DNA of 64,000 nucleotides from Staphylococcus nepalensis (GCF_014635045.1 NZ_BMCF01000002.1:467912-531911); one strand, 5' to 3'. Shown: positions 20,113 to 30,485, numbered from the stretch's first letter. Made by a program: numbers and translations. Notes: generated from the letters alone by a model not told the origin.

Positions 20113-21090
20113 TTATTCATTTAAAAACTTTTGTACTTCTTCCTTATTTTTCGCTTTATCTATTTCTAAAGCACTTCCATCCATCGGTGTTTGAATATCT
20201 TGGTATGTGTTTTGTAATGGCAACGTAATAGAATCAACATTTTTATCTCCACGTATACCAAAATTCAAACCAGTTTGAATCAGCGCAGAATCTGGCATAT
20301 TAGTATTTAAGTAACCTCTTAGTATACCTGCAACACGAGGTAATTTAGGCAATGTATCTAGACTCGCTAATTCTTGTTTAAGTGATTGCATGACTTGTTG
20401 CTGACGTCTTACACGACCAAAGTCACCTTCTTCATCGTGTCTAAACCGAGCATAACCTAATAATTCTTTACCATTTAATCTATGGTGGCCTTTTTTAAGG
20501 GAAACACCAATATTTTTGGACATATCTTTTTCAACGTCAATTGGTACACCATTAGGTTCCAATTCATCAATCATTTTTTCAAATCCAGTAAAATCAAGAA
20601 TGGCATAATATTCTGGGTCAACACCTAAATTTTTCTTTAATGTCTGTCGTAATAACTCAGGACCTCCAATAGAATATGCTGAATTAATTTTATGTTGCCC
20701 ATTACCTGGTATATCCGCATAAATATCACGCATCACAGACATCATCTTCATTTTTTTATGAATATAATCATACTGTGCAATCATGATAGAATCAGTTCTA
20801 GAAATACCACCTTGTTCTTTATCAGCACCTAAAACCATAATTGTAATCTTACCATCATTTTTTTTGGCACCGTTAAATTTGTGTTTTTTAAGTGTCTTAC
20901 CGTGGTCTTCTGCATATTCAATCCCTGATTTATAACCATGAATAGAATATCCGACAATAATCGCTAAAATAATAATGATTATTAAAATAATAAATGGAAA
21001 TTTTTTTAGCCGCTTCTTTTTGCTTCTACGCATTGTAGATTGTTTTTCTGTGTTTTCACTTTCTTTACTTCTTTGTTTATCCTCATTCAT
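20113..21090 (-). CDS. msrR: MsrR, LytR-CpsA-Psr family cell-wall glycopolymer ligase
   Basis: A 325-residue protein with a basic cytoplasmic start (SKKKRLKKF), one membrane helix (about residues 31-49, [19 protein letters not shown]) and an extracellular LCP domain: [66 protein letters not shown] enzymes attach wall teichoic acid or other glycopolymers to peptidoglycan. MsrR affects methicillin susceptibility in S. aureus. It diverges from msrA, the usual staphylococcal arrangement. Confidence 0.93.
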   Translation of the reverse strand: MNEDKQRSKESENTEKQSTMRRSKKKRLKKFPFIILIIIIILAIIVGYSIHGYKSGIEYAEDHGKTLKKHKFNGAKKNDGKITIMVLGADKEQGGISRTDSIMIAQYDYIHKKMKMMSVMRDIYADIPGNGQHKINSAYSIGGPELLRQTLKKNLGVDPEYYAILDFTGFEKMIDELEPNGVPIDVEKDMSKNIGVSLKKGHHRLNGKELLGYARFRHDEEGDFGRVRRQQQVMQSLKQELASLDTLPKLPRVAGILRGYLNTNMPDSALIQTGLNFGIRGDKNVDSITLPLQNTYQDIQTPMDGSALEIDKAKNKEEVQKFLNE

Positions 21091-21230
21091 ATGTAATCAA
21101 CCTTATATCTTCAAAATTGCACTGCTATGTACTATAATTAACATATATTAAAGTTATATAAAAACTGCCTAAAAATCAAGTAATATCTTAATATTTGGTA
21201 CTAAGGTCTAATATGGAAAGGATGTTAAGC

Positions 21231-21731
21231 ATGAATATAAATAAAGCATACTTCGCTGGAGGTTGCTTTTGGTGTATGGTCAAACCTTTCGACACGTTTG
21301 AAGGCATTGAAAAGGTAACTTCTGGTTACATGGGAGGACATAAAGATAACCCCTCATATGAACAAGTTAAGACAGGTGACACCGGACATTATGAAACAGT
21401 CGAAATAGAATACGATGTTGCTCTGTTTTCATATAATAAATTATTAGAGATATTCTTTTCTGTAATAGATCCAACAGATGAAGGCGGTCAATTTCAAGAT
21501 AGAGGTTCACAATACAAAACAGCTATCTTTTACACAAATGAAGACCAAAAAGCAGTAGCAGAAGATTATGTAGAAAAATTAAAACAAACAATAGATAAAG
21601 ATAAAGCAATCGCTACAAAAATATTACCTGCTTCTACATTTTATGAAGCTGAAGCTGAGCATCAAGATTTTTACAAAAAAAATCCTGAGCGCTATGCGCA
21701 AGAGCAACAAGAACGCCAAAAATACAAATAA
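21231..21731 (+). CDS. msrA: Peptide methionine-S-sulfoxide reductase
   Basis: A 166-residue enzyme repairing oxidised methionine. The catalytic motif is AGGCFWCM (Cys12, Cys15) and [28 protein letters not shown] is the conserved substrate-site region. ATG 21231 is chosen because GGAAAGGATG lies 6 bases before it; two upstream in-frame starts lack such a site. There is no fused MsrB domain and none next door. Confidence 0.93.
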   Translation: MNINKAYFAGGCFWCMVKPFDTFEGIEKVTSGYMGGHKDNPSYEQVKTGDTGHYETVEIEYDVALFSYNKLLEIFFSVIDPTDEGGQFQDRGSQYKTAIFYTNEDQKAVAEDYVEKLKQTIDKDKAIATKILPASTFYEAEAEHQDFYKKNPERYAQEQQERQKYK

Positions 21732-21742
21732 ACAAATATTAA

Positions 21743-21780
21743 AAACCGGGTACATCTTAAATTTCAAAATGGCCCGGCTT
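21743..21780 (+). terminator. Weak terminator of msrA
   Basis: aaaccggg pairs with cccggctt across a 22-base loop, one mismatch, then a short T-tract. Confidence 0.45.
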
Positions 21781-21800
21781 TTATATATTTAAGATATAAT

Positions 21801-22715
21801 TTACTGTTGACGTTTCATTTCTAAAGGGATTTTATGTTTTTTCTCTACCTTATTACCATTATATAAATCCATAATCGTCTTGATACTTTCTTCACCCATT
21901 AAATTAGGTTGTTGCGCAACTGTAGCAAATAATTTACCGCTTTCCACAGATTTAATAGCATCTTCATTACCATCAAAACCAATGACTTTGATATCTTTGT
22001 TTCCTATGGCTTCTACTGCACCTAAAGCCATTTCATCATTTTGTGCAAAAACGGCTTCCATATCAGGATGAGCTTGAATCATATTTTGTGTTACGTTTAA
22101 CCCTTCAGTCCTGTTGAATTTAGCACTTTGTTTAGACACTACATCGAGTGATTTGTCAGCAATATTATGGAAACCTTTACCACGTTCTCGCGTAGCACTG
22201 GCGCCTGGAACACCTTCAAGTTCAGCTACTTTTGCGCCTTCGCCTAACTCATCCACAATCAACTCACCACCCATTTCACCCCCCTTGATGTTATCTGAAG
22301 CAATAAATGAAGCTACTTCGCCTTTTGCTACATCTCTATCTAATGTGATCACTGGTATGCTTTCATCATTCGCAATTTGAATACTACCAGATATTGCGTC
22401 TGAATCAGTTGGATTTACGATTAAATAATCAACTTTTTGTTGAATCAAATCATCTATATCATTAGCTTGCTTCGCCGCATCATCTTGTGCGTCAGCAAAT
22501 TTAACTTTAACACCTTGTTTCTTAGCTTCTTTTTCAATACCGTCTTTAACTTTTACAAAAAAAGGATTATTTAGTGTAGAGATACTCACCCCAATAATGA
22601 CATCCGATTTTTTCTTATCTGATTTACCGTTATCATTTTTTTCCAATGGTGATTCTAGTGAACAACCAGCTAAAAATAATACTAAAGCTAACGCGCTTAT
22701 AAATAGTCTTTTCAA
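21801..22715 (-). CDS. rbsB: Ribose ABC transporter substrate-binding lipoprotein
   Basis: A 304-residue type I periplasmic-binding-fold protein. The signal peptide KRLFISALALVLFLAGC ends in a lipobox (LAGC), so it is lipid-anchored. VIGVSISTLNNPFFVKVKDGIEKEA and VIGFDGNEDAIKSVESGKLFATVAQQP are RbsB-like. The start is taken as TTG 22715, with GGGGGTG 7 bases before; a TTG at 22730 is the alternative. It is the last gene of rbsDACB. Ribose specificity is inferred from operon company and similarity. Confidence 0.9.
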   Translation of the reverse strand: MKRLFISALALVLFLAGCSLESPLEKNDNGKSDKKKSDVIIGVSISTLNNPFFVKVKDGIEKEAKKQGVKVKFADAQDDAAKQANDIDDLIQQKVDYLIVNPTDSDAISGSIQIANDESIPVITLDRDVAKGEVASFIASDNIKGGEMGGELIVDELGEGAKVAELEGVPGASATRERGKGFHNIADKSLDVVSKQSAKFNRTEGLNVTQNMIQAHPDMEAVFAQNDEMALGAVEAIGNKDIKVIGFDGNEDAIKSVESGKLFATVAQQPNLMGEESIKTIMDLYNGNKVEKKHKIPLEMKRQQ

Positions 22716-22730
22716 TATCAGCACCCCCAA

Positions 22731-23678
22731 TTACTTATTTTTTCTATCAATTAATACAGCAATAATAATAACGACACCTTTAACAACTTGTTGATAAAAA
22801 GAAGATACCCCTAACAAATTCAAACCGTTATTCAATACACCAATGATTAATACCCCTATTAACGTTCCAACAATACGACCTTTACCGCCTGTTAAAGAAG
22901 TACCACCTAGCACAACAGCTGCAATAGCATCCAATTCATAGGACATCCCTGCGGTTGGCTGCGCTGAATTTAAACGAGAAGTTAAAATAGCTCCCGCCAT
23001 AGCTGACATTAACCCTGCTAAGCTATAAATCATTATTTTAATTTTGTTGACTTTGATACCGGAAATAAATGCAGCTTTTTCATTTCCTCCCATAGCATAC
23101 GTTTGTCTACCAAATACTGTTTTATGTAACAATATATATAAGATAATAAAGGTGATAAACATGGTAACTGCTGGTACTGGTATACCTAGGAAATAGCCTC
23201 TACCAAACAATTGAAAAGCATAGCTACCATTTAAATTCGTAACAGGATTACCATCTGTAATAACAAGGGTTAAACCTCTAAAGACAGTCATCGTCGCTAA
23301 TGTTGCAATGAACGGCGCCATCTTGCCAATCGTTATTAATAATCCATTAATAGCACCTAATATAGCACCAAAAAGGCACCCGATTAACAGTGCTAAAATT
23401 GAGTCTATGCCAGTAACCATTATAATCGCAACAACAGCACTAGATAATGCTAATGTTGAACCTACTGATAAATCAATACCTCCCGTTAAAATGACAAAGG
23501 TCATCCCAAACGCAATTAAACCATTGATTGAAACTTGTCTTAATAAATTAAATAGATTAGAAGGCTCTAAAAAAGCACTATTTAGTGTACTTATAATAAT
23601 AACCAATAAAATCAAACCAATAAAAGGTATGATTTTTTCTAAATACGAATAAGAAAATGATAATTTAGACTGTTTCAT
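22731..23678 (-). CDS. rbsC: Ribose ABC transporter permease
   Basis: A 315-residue permease of the RbsC/AraH family with about 8-10 membrane segments. It carries the signatures NGLIAFGMTFVILTGGIDLSVGS and AVVLGGTSLTGGKGRIVGT. The start overlaps rbsA by 14 bp and the stop is directly before the rbsB ribosome-binding site, so the three are translated as a unit. Confidence 0.94.
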   Translation of the reverse strand: MKQSKLSFSYSYLEKIIPFIGLILLVIIISTLNSAFLEPSNLFNLLRQVSINGLIAFGMTFVILTGGIDLSVGSTLALSSAVVAIIMVTGIDSILALLIGCLFGAILGAINGLLITIGKMAPFIATLATMTVFRGLTLVITDGNPVTNLNGSYAFQLFGRGYFLGIPVPAVTMFITFIILYILLHKTVFGRQTYAMGGNEKAAFISGIKVNKIKIMIYSLAGLMSAMAGAILTSRLNSAQPTAGMSYELDAIAAVVLGGTSLTGGKGRIVGTLIGVLIIGVLNNGLNLLGVSSFYQQVVKGVVIIIAVLIDRKNK

Positions 23679-25155
23679 TATTTTCCCCTCCTGTAGCTAA
23701 AGTCATAATATGTTCTTCAGAGATAGACGCGCCCTCTAATATACCTGTAATTTTTCCTTCGTGTATCACTGCTACTCTATCGCTCATACCTATAATTTCT
23801 GGTAATTCTGATGAAATCATAATTATAGACATGCCACGGTCTGTTAGTTCGTTCATCAATTGATATATTTCGCGCTTAGCTCCTACGTCAATGCCTCGTG
23901 TTGGCTCATCTAAAATCAAAACATGTGGTGCTGTTGCAATCCATTTAGCTAAAACGACTTTTTGTTGATTACCACCTGATAAATTAACGCAAGCGTCCTC
24001 TTTTTTACCTTTAATATTCATGCGTGCAATCATTTGATCAGAATATTGTGCCATCGTACTTTTAGTTAAAAAACCTGTTTTTGAAAAACTTTTTAAAGCA
24101 GGTAACGTAATGTTTTCTAGAATTGAATCTTGTAGCACTAATCCTTCTTCTTTTCTATTCTCAGTGATAAAAGCAAGTCCTTGTGAAATAGATTGATTGG
24201 GGTTCTGAATTTGAATTTGTTTATCATTAAGTTTGACAGTCTTATTTCCCTTATCTAAGCCGAATAAGACACGCATAATTTCTGAACGACCAGCGCCCAT
24301 CAAACCACTAAATCCGAGTATCTCTCCTTTGTGTAAATCAAAATGGATAGGCTTTAATTGATGCTCTACTGAACTTAAATCTTCTACAGAAAGGACAATA
24401 TCTTCTTGGTGATAATGCCTATCAGGATACTGATTGTCTAGATCTCTTCCTATCATGGATTTTACGACTTCAGCATGAGTGGTGTCTTTTGTCTTTGTTG
24501 TTAAAATAGATTGGCCATCTCTCATAACAGTAATACGATCTGAAATACTAAATATTTCTTCCATTCTATGAGAAATATATATAAAAGAAACGCCTTCATT
24601 TTTCAAACGATTAATCTGTTCAAACAGAGTAGCTATTTCATTATTCGTTAAAGCAGCAGTAGGCTCATCCATAATGATAATTTTTGGCTTTTCCATCAAC
24701 GCCTTACTAATTTCTAACATCTGTTGCATACCGACTGATAAAGTACCTGCCATTCTATTTAAATCAATATCAATATTTAATTTTTTGAAAACTGACAAAG
24801 CACGTTGTTTCATCTTTTTATTATCTACAACACCTAAAAATTTGGTTTCCTCTTTTCCTAAAAATAAATTTTCAAGCACAGTCAAATTTGGCCAAATATT
24901 TAATTCTTGTTGGATAAAGGATATACCATTTTGTTCAGCATCCATCGTATTTTTAAAATGAATCGGTTTCCCATCTTCTAATACGCTGCCACTATCAGCC
25001 TTATACACGCCGGTAAGTATTTTCATAAGCGTACTTTTACCAGCTCCATTTTCACCCATTAGTGCATGAATTTCAGCATCATTTATTTCAAAATCAACGC
25101 CGCTTAATACATTATTTTGCCCAAATGATTTGTATATTTGATTCATGTTTATCAT
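23665..25155 (-). CDS. rbsA: Ribose ABC transporter ATP-binding protein
   Basis: A 496-residue protein with two fused ATPase domains. The first half has Walker A GENGAGKSTLMKI, signature LSVGMQQM and Walker B IIMDEPTAAL. The second half has a degenerate Walker A (GLMGAGRSEIMRV), signature LSGGNQQKVVLAKW and LDEPTRGIDVGAKRE. This asymmetry is normal for sugar importers of the RbsA/MglA type. It sits between rbsD and rbsC. Confidence 0.95.
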   Translation of the reverse strand: MINMNQIYKSFGQNNVLSGVDFEINDAEIHALMGENGAGKSTLMKILTGVYKADSGSVLEDGKPIHFKNTMDAEQNGISFIQQELNIWPNLTVLENLFLGKEETKFLGVVDNKKMKQRALSVFKKLNIDIDLNRMAGTLSVGMQQMLEISKALMEKPKIIIMDEPTAALTNNEIATLFEQINRLKNEGVSFIYISHRMEEIFSISDRITVMRDGQSILTTKTKDTTHAEVVKSMIGRDLDNQYPDRHYHQEDIVLSVEDLSSVEHQLKPIHFDLHKGEILGFSGLMGAGRSEIMRVLFGLDKGNKTVKLNDKQIQIQNPNQSISQGLAFITENRKEEGLVLQDSILENITLPALKSFSKTGFLTKSTMAQYSDQMIARMNIKGKKEDACVNLSGGNQQKVVLAKWIATAPHVLILDEPTRGIDVGAKREIYQLMNELTDRGMSIIMISSELPEIIGMSDRVAVIHEGKITGILEGASISEEHIMTLATGGENNETV

Positions 25156-25167
25156 AACTGCCCCCCT

Positions 25168-25557
25168 TTAAAATAAAACACCGCTTGTTAAAATTACATT
25201 GGCATAAGGTTTAGCTTCGCCCGTTCGGATAACTGCCTTAACCTCGTTACTTAACGTTTTTAAAGATGCATGCGATTCAGTTGTGATATCAATGTTCCAA
25301 GATAATAGCTTTACATATAATGCGCTGTTTTGTTTTATCATTTCATTAGCAATGATTAATTGTTCGATTTCCATGTGTTCTTTAATTAAATCGAATACTT
25401 CTTCGAATGAAGTTTTTCCAAATGTTAATGCTAAATCTATCTTTTTCACGCCTTCTGGCACCGGAAGACCACAATCAGCAATCATTATTTTGTCAGTATG
25501 TCCCAAATCACTCAATACTTTAGATATTTCACTGTTTAGAATACCTGTTTTATACAT
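25168..25557 (-). CDS. rbsD: D-ribose pyranase
   Basis: A 129-residue RbsD/FucU mutarotase, converting pyranose to furanose ribose for the kinase. KTGILNSEISKVLSDLGHTD (catalytic His) and IADCGLPVPEGVKKIDLAL are characteristic, with the C-terminal KAVIRTGEAKPYANVILTSGV. GGGGAG lies before ATG. First gene of rbsDACB. No ribokinase (rbsK) is present in the window. Confidence 0.93.
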   Translation of the reverse strand: MYKTGILNSEISKVLSDLGHTDKIMIADCGLPVPEGVKKIDLALTFGKTSFEEVFDLIKEHMEIEQLIIANEMIKQNSALYVKLLSWNIDITTESHASLKTLSNEVKAVIRTGEAKPYANVILTSGVLF

Positions 25558-25588
25558 TTAATCTCCCCATTCGTTATATAATATATTA

Positions 25589-25604
25589 TGTAACGGGTTA
25601 CATA
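25589..25604 (-). promoter_or_regulatory. Probable RbsR operator before rbsDACB
   Basis: The 16-base near-palindrome atgtaacgggttacat lies between the rbsR stop and the rbsD start, where a LacI-family repressor of the operon would bind. Its centre (GG/CC) departs from the catabolite-responsive consensus, so a dedicated RbsR site is likelier than CcpA. Confidence 0.7.
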
Positions 25605-25611
25605 ATTGCAG

Positions 25612-26601
25612 TTAAAACCTTATGCTCCCCCTTCGTTTAGGTGATAATACAAGTTGCTTATCATAATCATTCGTTTTTAAATTCAATAATTTTGATACAG
25701 CTTTTTGGCCTAAGACATATGCAGATTGATCAATTGTTGAAATGTTTGGAAATGTCATTGTCGAAAATGGTATATTATCATAACCTACAATTTGAATATC
25801 TTCAGGTACTTTAAACTTAAATTGTTGAATAATCCCCATCGTTTCAATCGCTAAAATATCATTGCTACATATGATACTATCAATTTTCAAATTTTTAATT
25901 AACGAAATAAATGCCTGCTCATTTGTTAGCTTTTCAGATTCATAATAAAAATACTTCACATTATATTGCTTCAATATTGATTCAATACCGTTGATTCTTG
26001 ACTTAAAGGTATTAATTTTTAAATCCAAATGGATAATCAATATATTTTGTGGTTTGCCTTCTAAAATAAGTTGCGCTTGTAATTCTCCTCCTTCGAAATG
26101 GTTTGCAGAAACGCCACTAATGACATCATTAACGCGATCTACAAATACACATGGCATATTTTGAGATTTTAATAATTTTTCAACTTGCTTATCAGCAAAT
26201 GCTGTAGTAATCACTCCAACACAATTATAAGAATTAAAAGTAGAAAGATAATCTCTAGCTTTATTAGCATTATTATCACTATTACCAATTAATACTTGAA
26301 AGCCTTGTGATAATGCTATATCTTCAACGCCTCTCGCTATTAATGTAAAAAAAGGATTGCTAATATCTGGCAATAATAGACCAATCATTTTTGACTTACG
26401 TTTATACAACGTGCGTGCCGCTTCATTAGGTTGATAGTTAAGTTCACTGATGGCACATTCAATGCGCTTTTTCGTTTGTTCTTTTACATATCCATTATTA
26501 TTTATGACTCTAGACACCGTTGCTACAGAACAACCTGCTAAATTTGCTACTTCTTTAATTGTCGTTATAAAAATCACCTCTATTTGTGTAACCGCTTTCA
26601 T
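25612..26601 (-). CDS. rbsR: LacI-family ribose operon repressor
   Basis: A LacI/GalR regulator: helix-turn-helix [26 protein letters not shown], hinge [25 protein letters not shown], then a sugar-binding domain like RbsB. Coordinates use the only ATG (26601), giving 329 residues, but no ribosome-binding site precedes it. An AGAGGTG lies 6 bases before an ATA codon (26568), from which the protein would begin (M)TTIKEVA, exactly the family N-terminus (318 residues). A catabolite-responsive element lies between these two positions. It precedes rbsDACB and very likely represses it. Confidence 0.88.
   Translation of the reverse strand: MKAVTQIEVIFITTIKEVANLAGCSVATVSRVINNNGYVKEQTKKRIECAISELNYQPNEAARTLYKRKSKMIGLLLPDISNPFFTLIARGVEDIALSQGFQVLIGNSDNNANKARDYLSTFNSYNCVGVITTAFADKQVEKLLKSQNMPCVFVDRVNDVISGVSANHFEGGELQAQLILEGKPQNILIIHLDLKINTFKSRINGIESILKQYNVKYFYYESEKLTNEQAFISLIKNLKIDSIICSNDILAIETMGIIQQFKFKVPEDIQIVGYDNIPFSTMTFPNISTIDQSAYVLGQKAVSKLLNLKTNDYDKQLVLSPKRRGSIRF
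26587..26600. promoter_or_regulatory. cre site (CcpA) at the rbsR start
   Basis: TGTAACCGCTTTCA matches the catabolite-responsive consensus TGWNANCGNTNWCA at every defined position. Glucose repression of rbsR and, through it, ribose genes is the inference. Confidence 0.75.
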
Positions 26602-26733
26602 ATTATCACAAATTTTTCTGTTTTGATAGTTTATTCTAGTGATTAATTATTATATTAATAAGAGATGATTTAAGTCATTGGTTATGAAATAAAATAAAAA
26701 GTTATGTCTAACATAGCATTATTTATACGCTAT

Positions 26734-27300
26734 TTAATAGGATAAAGAAACTTGATTCACATTTTCTATAGCCTTAATTTGTCCGTTTGGATCAAAATAT
26801 ACTTTGACAGAGAATTGGTTAAACGGATTATCATCATATATCATCGTACCATTATTATAGTTTTTGTCTCTATTTCCATGCACTTGAGTAAACGCTTGAA
26901 TATAAACATTGTTAGGAATAACAAAAAATCGTTGCACTTTATCGTTTTGATAATAAATTGCTATATTCCCATATTTTTGTGTTTTAAGATTATTAATTTT
27001 TAAATGTTCTTCACTATTTCCATAATATCGTTCCACTTTACTTTTACTCATGCCTTTAGATATGTGCATATATTGATTTCTAACATCACGATTCATAAAA
27101 TTTTCACTAAATACTTGTGATAGCACATCAATTTGAGGAGAAGGATATTGTGAATTGTGTTTATTTTTAGTTTCATTATTTTGAGATGGCTGATTAACGC
27201 TTTGATAATTTATCTGCTTTGTCTCATATAATGATTTAATTGAAAGTACTAACGCTACTAAGAGAACTATTAATACCAAGCTAATTATAATTTTTTTCAT
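26734..27300 (-). CDS. Membrane-anchored extracellular protein with CAP-associated-like domain
   Basis: A 188-residue protein with an N-terminal helix (KKIIISLVLIVLLVALVLS) serving as signal anchor, a polar linker rich in Asn, Gln and Ser (about residues 30-65), and a folded C-terminal part. The stretch HISKGMSKSKVERYYGNSEE followed by an AIYYQNDKVQRFF strand resembles the MSKEKVEEKLGKAKR repeat in the CAP-domain protein at 55917-56930. The start ATG 27300 has GGGGTG before it. Function unknown; probably faces the cell surface. Confidence 0.7.
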   Translation of the reverse strand: MKKIIISLVLIVLLVALVLSIKSLYETKQINYQSVNQPSQNNETKNKHNSQYPSPQIDVLSQVFSENFMNRDVRNQYMHISKGMSKSKVERYYGNSEEHLKINNLKTQKYGNIAIYYQNDKVQRFFVIPNNVYIQAFTQVHGNRDKNYNNGTMIYDDNPFNQFSVKVYFDPNGQIKAIENVNQVSLSY

Positions 27301-27676
27301 TTTTTCACCCCACTGCACCCTTTGCAAATAATTAATATTTATATATTACTATATAACTTTAAAACCTTAAATGTATTTTCATAATTTTATAAATCATGGC
27401 TACAATAGTATGTTTTTAAATGTAAAAATACTATTTAAATTCAAAAAGAAATAAAGTAGATAAAATGTCAATTATTATTCAAATAATATCGAATCACACT
27501 ATTGAAAGCGTTTTCTGTTGATGCTATTATATATATATACCTTAAACAGAGGGTAAAGAGAAATTCATATATAGTTAGGATCAAATGATATTTAGAAAGT
27601 AATATAGTTAGTTTATTAAAGTAGTTAATAACTTCTCCGGCGTTAACTACCAAAACCATTAAAAACTATAACTCCT
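27301..27676. other. Intergenic, nothing supported
   Basis: AT-rich. A 63-codon minus-strand frame (27468-27659) lacks a ribosome-binding site and is not credible. Confidence 0.5.
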
Positions 27677-27719
27677 AAAAACAACCAACCATCATTAACG
27701 GGATGCGTTGGTTGTTTTT
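27677..27719 (-). terminator. Terminator of mprF
   Basis: The stem aaaaacaaccaac/gttggttgttttt ends 3 bases from the mprF stop. Confidence 0.8.
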
Positions 27720-27722
27720 ATT

Positions 27723-30248
27723 TTATTCTTTTTTTCTAATTACACGCATAACTTTTATCATACTGAGCCATAGTGAATGTCTTTTACGATAGACTAAAAA
27801 TCTCGGTTGCCAGCTAGGATTAAATTTCTCTTTATAACGTCTTAATCCTTGAAATCTATATAAACCATTAAAATGTTCAAAAATTCTGCCAGCCAGTCTT
27901 TCACCAAAGAATGAAAACGGAACTTTACCTACATTAGATAATGTGGCCATACCCATATTAAAATATTTATAATTATTGTTTTTAGACCACAACAACATAT
28001 GAATATATAAACTATCCATCAAAGGCAATGTTACATCTGATTTCCAACGTATTAAATCAACAGAAAGCGTTGCGTTATAATTTGTAGGCATAAAAGTACA
28101 GAAGCCAAGTATAGCACCGTCCATATCTTTAATCATTGCTATAGGTGCCTGGGAAAGATAATGCTCATCAAAATTACCAACAGAAAATTGCATTTCTGTT
28201 GATCCAACTAACCAATCGTCACTTATTTGTTTTAATTCATCTAAAAACGCTTGCGAAAATGGAGGATCTAGTATTTCAAATGTACAACCTGAGTCCTCTA
28301 ACTTATTTAATGTAGCTCGTAAGCCACGCTTTTTTTTGCCTGAAATAGTAAAAGCTGATAAGTCTATGAGCGCTTCTTCACCTAATTTGAAAAATTGATT
28401 CCCAAAATCATGATAAATAGACATATATCTATCAGTAACTTGATAGAAAATGATATCATAGCCTAAATAGTGCGCTTCACTATATAATTTTTCAAGCAAC
28501 TTATGAAACGATGTAGCATTTCCAATTGGGTCTCCTAAAACAATATATGTGTTGCGCTTACGCTGATACATCACGAACGCATCTTTAGTATCATTAAAGA
28601 AAAACTTTTTATCGCCGCTATATATGAGGTGACTTAAGTAATTACCGCCATAATTATCAATAATGGTTTTACATTGTGCTAAACCCTCATCATTGCTTGA
28701 AGATTTAAACTTCGCTTCAAACCACCATACAATCACACTCACAATAATGACTACTGTGATAATCGTAAACCAAAAGTAATACCTTAATATTGATGAGTCC
28801 ATTTCTAAGTGATAAATATCCAAAGTATAAAATGTACTTCTTATAATATTGTGATTCACAAATAAAACGAATGCCCCTATTAATAAACTGACCAATAACT
28901 TAGTATATCTAAATTGGCGTTTAATAACACGTGACCTTTTATAAAATACGACTAACATAATGAACATAGTTGTTAACCAACCTAGTAATATTAAAGAAGG
29001 ATACGTATAAACCGTTACACAGAATATAATAATGATTGAAATAATAGAAAACAAAATGGCTCTTTTGGATAAATAGTAAACGCCTATAACGTTTAATAAT
29101 AATAATAAACAAGCACATGTGTGAATAGAGACAGTGATATAGTAAATGGCATGATAATCACTATATAGTCCATCATAAATAATTGTAATATTATTGAAGA
29201 AAAACAATAGACTTGTAAACGTAAGTAATATCGCAATCGAAAATGCTGGTATTCTTGCTAAAATATCTTTTTGATATGACGCTAATAATGAAGACATATC
29301 TTTAATAGGAACCATCAATTTAGAATCATCCCAATAACGTTTAGCTGTATCTCGGAATTCAAAAGTTGCTAAAATTAATGCAATTAATACTGGAAACAGA
29401 TAATACACTAATCTATAAAGTAATAACGCTAAGACAATTTTCTCTTCTGGAACGTTTAAACTTTTTAATCCTAATAATACGACCAAATCAAACGTACCAA
29501 ACCCTCCAGGTATAAAACTGATTAGCCCTGACAGTGCGCTAATGACAAATATACCTATAAACACAGATAAGTTCACTTGAACACCAACAGTATATAATGA
29601 CATATATAATACTAATGCCGCGATAATCCATTCAATGCTAGAGACAATTGTACAATATAAACCTATCAATTTATGCTTTTTGTTTACTGGTCTTATAATT
29701 GTAGAAATTATAAATATAGGTAAAAACAAGGCAGCAATATACATTACCCATTTAATCCAAGGAAACGGATTAAATATGTGCTTCACATCAAACACATGAA
29801 ATACTACTAATATTGAGAGCATACTTAAACCGGTCAACATAGATATTAAAACAACAGAAATAGAATGCAATAACTCTTTTTTATCTTCAGCAGTATCTTT
29901 ATACAAAATAAATCTTACACTAGCCCCGATAACACCACCAAACCCTAATACAGCATTTAAAGCATTGACAATATAGCCAATGCGAATAGCCTTAGGTAAT
30001 GAAACCTTCAGATTTAATGATCTAGCTAAAATCACATCATACATAGATAATATAAGTATAGCCGTACCGCCACTCAAAAATAGCACGATCAACCAAACAC
30101 TATTAAGATCTCTAATAGCGTATATCGTTTCTTTCAAATTGATATGAGCTAACTCTCTATATAAAGTAAATACAACAAAAATAAATAATGAAATTGCAAA
30201 GATTACTTTCAAAATAGACAATACTTTATTTCTTGATTGCTTTGACAT
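27723..30248 (-). CDS. mprF: Phosphatidylglycerol lysyltransferase/flippase
   Basis: An 841-residue integral membrane enzyme. Residues 1 to about 510 hold some 14 membrane helices (the flippase part, with GFGGVIGASVRFILYKD and SFIPGGFGTFDLVVLLGLK). The cytosolic C-terminal synthase domain (about 525-841) has YIVLGDPIGN, LIDLSAFTISGKKKRGLR and MDSLYIHMLLWSKNN. It uses Lys-tRNA to make lysyl-phosphatidylglycerol and exports it to the outer leaflet, lowering binding of defensins and daptomycin. Length matches S. aureus MprF (840). Resistance-type changes cannot be judged without a reference. Confidence 0.97.
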   Translation of the reverse strand: MSKQSRNKVLSILKVIFAISLFIFVVFTLYRELAHINLKETIYAIRDLNSVWLIVLFLSGGTAILILSMYDVILARSLNLKVSLPKAIRIGYIVNALNAVLGFGGVIGASVRFILYKDTAEDKKELLHSISVVLISMLTGLSMLSILVVFHVFDVKHIFNPFPWIKWVMYIAALFLPIFIISTIIRPVNKKHKLIGLYCTIVSSIEWIIAALVLYMSLYTVGVQVNLSVFIGIFVISALSGLISFIPGGFGTFDLVVLLGLKSLNVPEEKIVLALLLYRLVYYLFPVLIALILATFEFRDTAKRYWDDSKLMVPIKDMSSLLASYQKDILARIPAFSIAILLTFTSLLFFFNNITIIYDGLYSDYHAIYYITVSIHTCACLLLLLNVIGVYYLSKRAILFSIISIIIIFCVTVYTYPSLILLGWLTTMFIMLVVFYKRSRVIKRQFRYTKLLVSLLIGAFVLFVNHNIIRSTFYTLDIYHLEMDSSILRYYFWFTIITVVIIVSVIVWWFEAKFKSSSNDEGLAQCKTIIDNYGGNYLSHLIYSGDKKFFFNDTKDAFVMYQRKRNTYIVLGDPIGNATSFHKLLEKLYSEAHYLGYDIIFYQVTDRYMSIYHDFGNQFFKLGEEALIDLSAFTISGKKKRGLRATLNKLEDSGCTFEILDPPFSQAFLDELKQISDDWLVGSTEMQFSVGNFDEHYLSQAPIAMIKDMDGAILGFCTFMPTNYNATLSVDLIRWKSDVTLPLMDSLYIHMLLWSKNNNYKYFNMGMATLSNVGKVPFSFFGERLAGRIFEHFNGLYRFQGLRRYKEKFNPSWQPRFLVYRKRHSLWLSMIKVMRVIRKKE

Positions 30249-30423
30249 GTGTTCACATCACTTTTCTATATTCATATATTATTTAAAATATAGCACGATT
30301 CTTATTTTTAATAAATAATTTATATAGCAAATACATATTACAATATTGTTAGTTTTAACATATATACTTATAGCAACACATCTTTAATAAAAGTACTTTG
30401 ATACTGTGATTTAAAAACGACAA

Positions 30424-30457
30424 AACTGCATTGGAAATTGAGATTTCCAATGCAGTT
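30424..30457 (-). terminator. Terminator of the AI-2E family gene
   Basis: A 15-bp stem aactgcattggaaat/atttccaatgcagtt, with T-rich flanks on both strands. Confidence 0.75.
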
Positions 30458-30485
30458 CTTTTTCAAATATTTTCTTAATTTTAAC

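Noticed and set aside
25589..25604. Reading the rbs operator as a cre site
   Set aside because: The central CG required by the CcpA consensus is replaced by GG/CC, whereas the site at 26587 matches fully.
27468..27659. 63-codon minus-strand frame before mprF terminator
   Set aside because: No ribosome-binding site; irregular composition.
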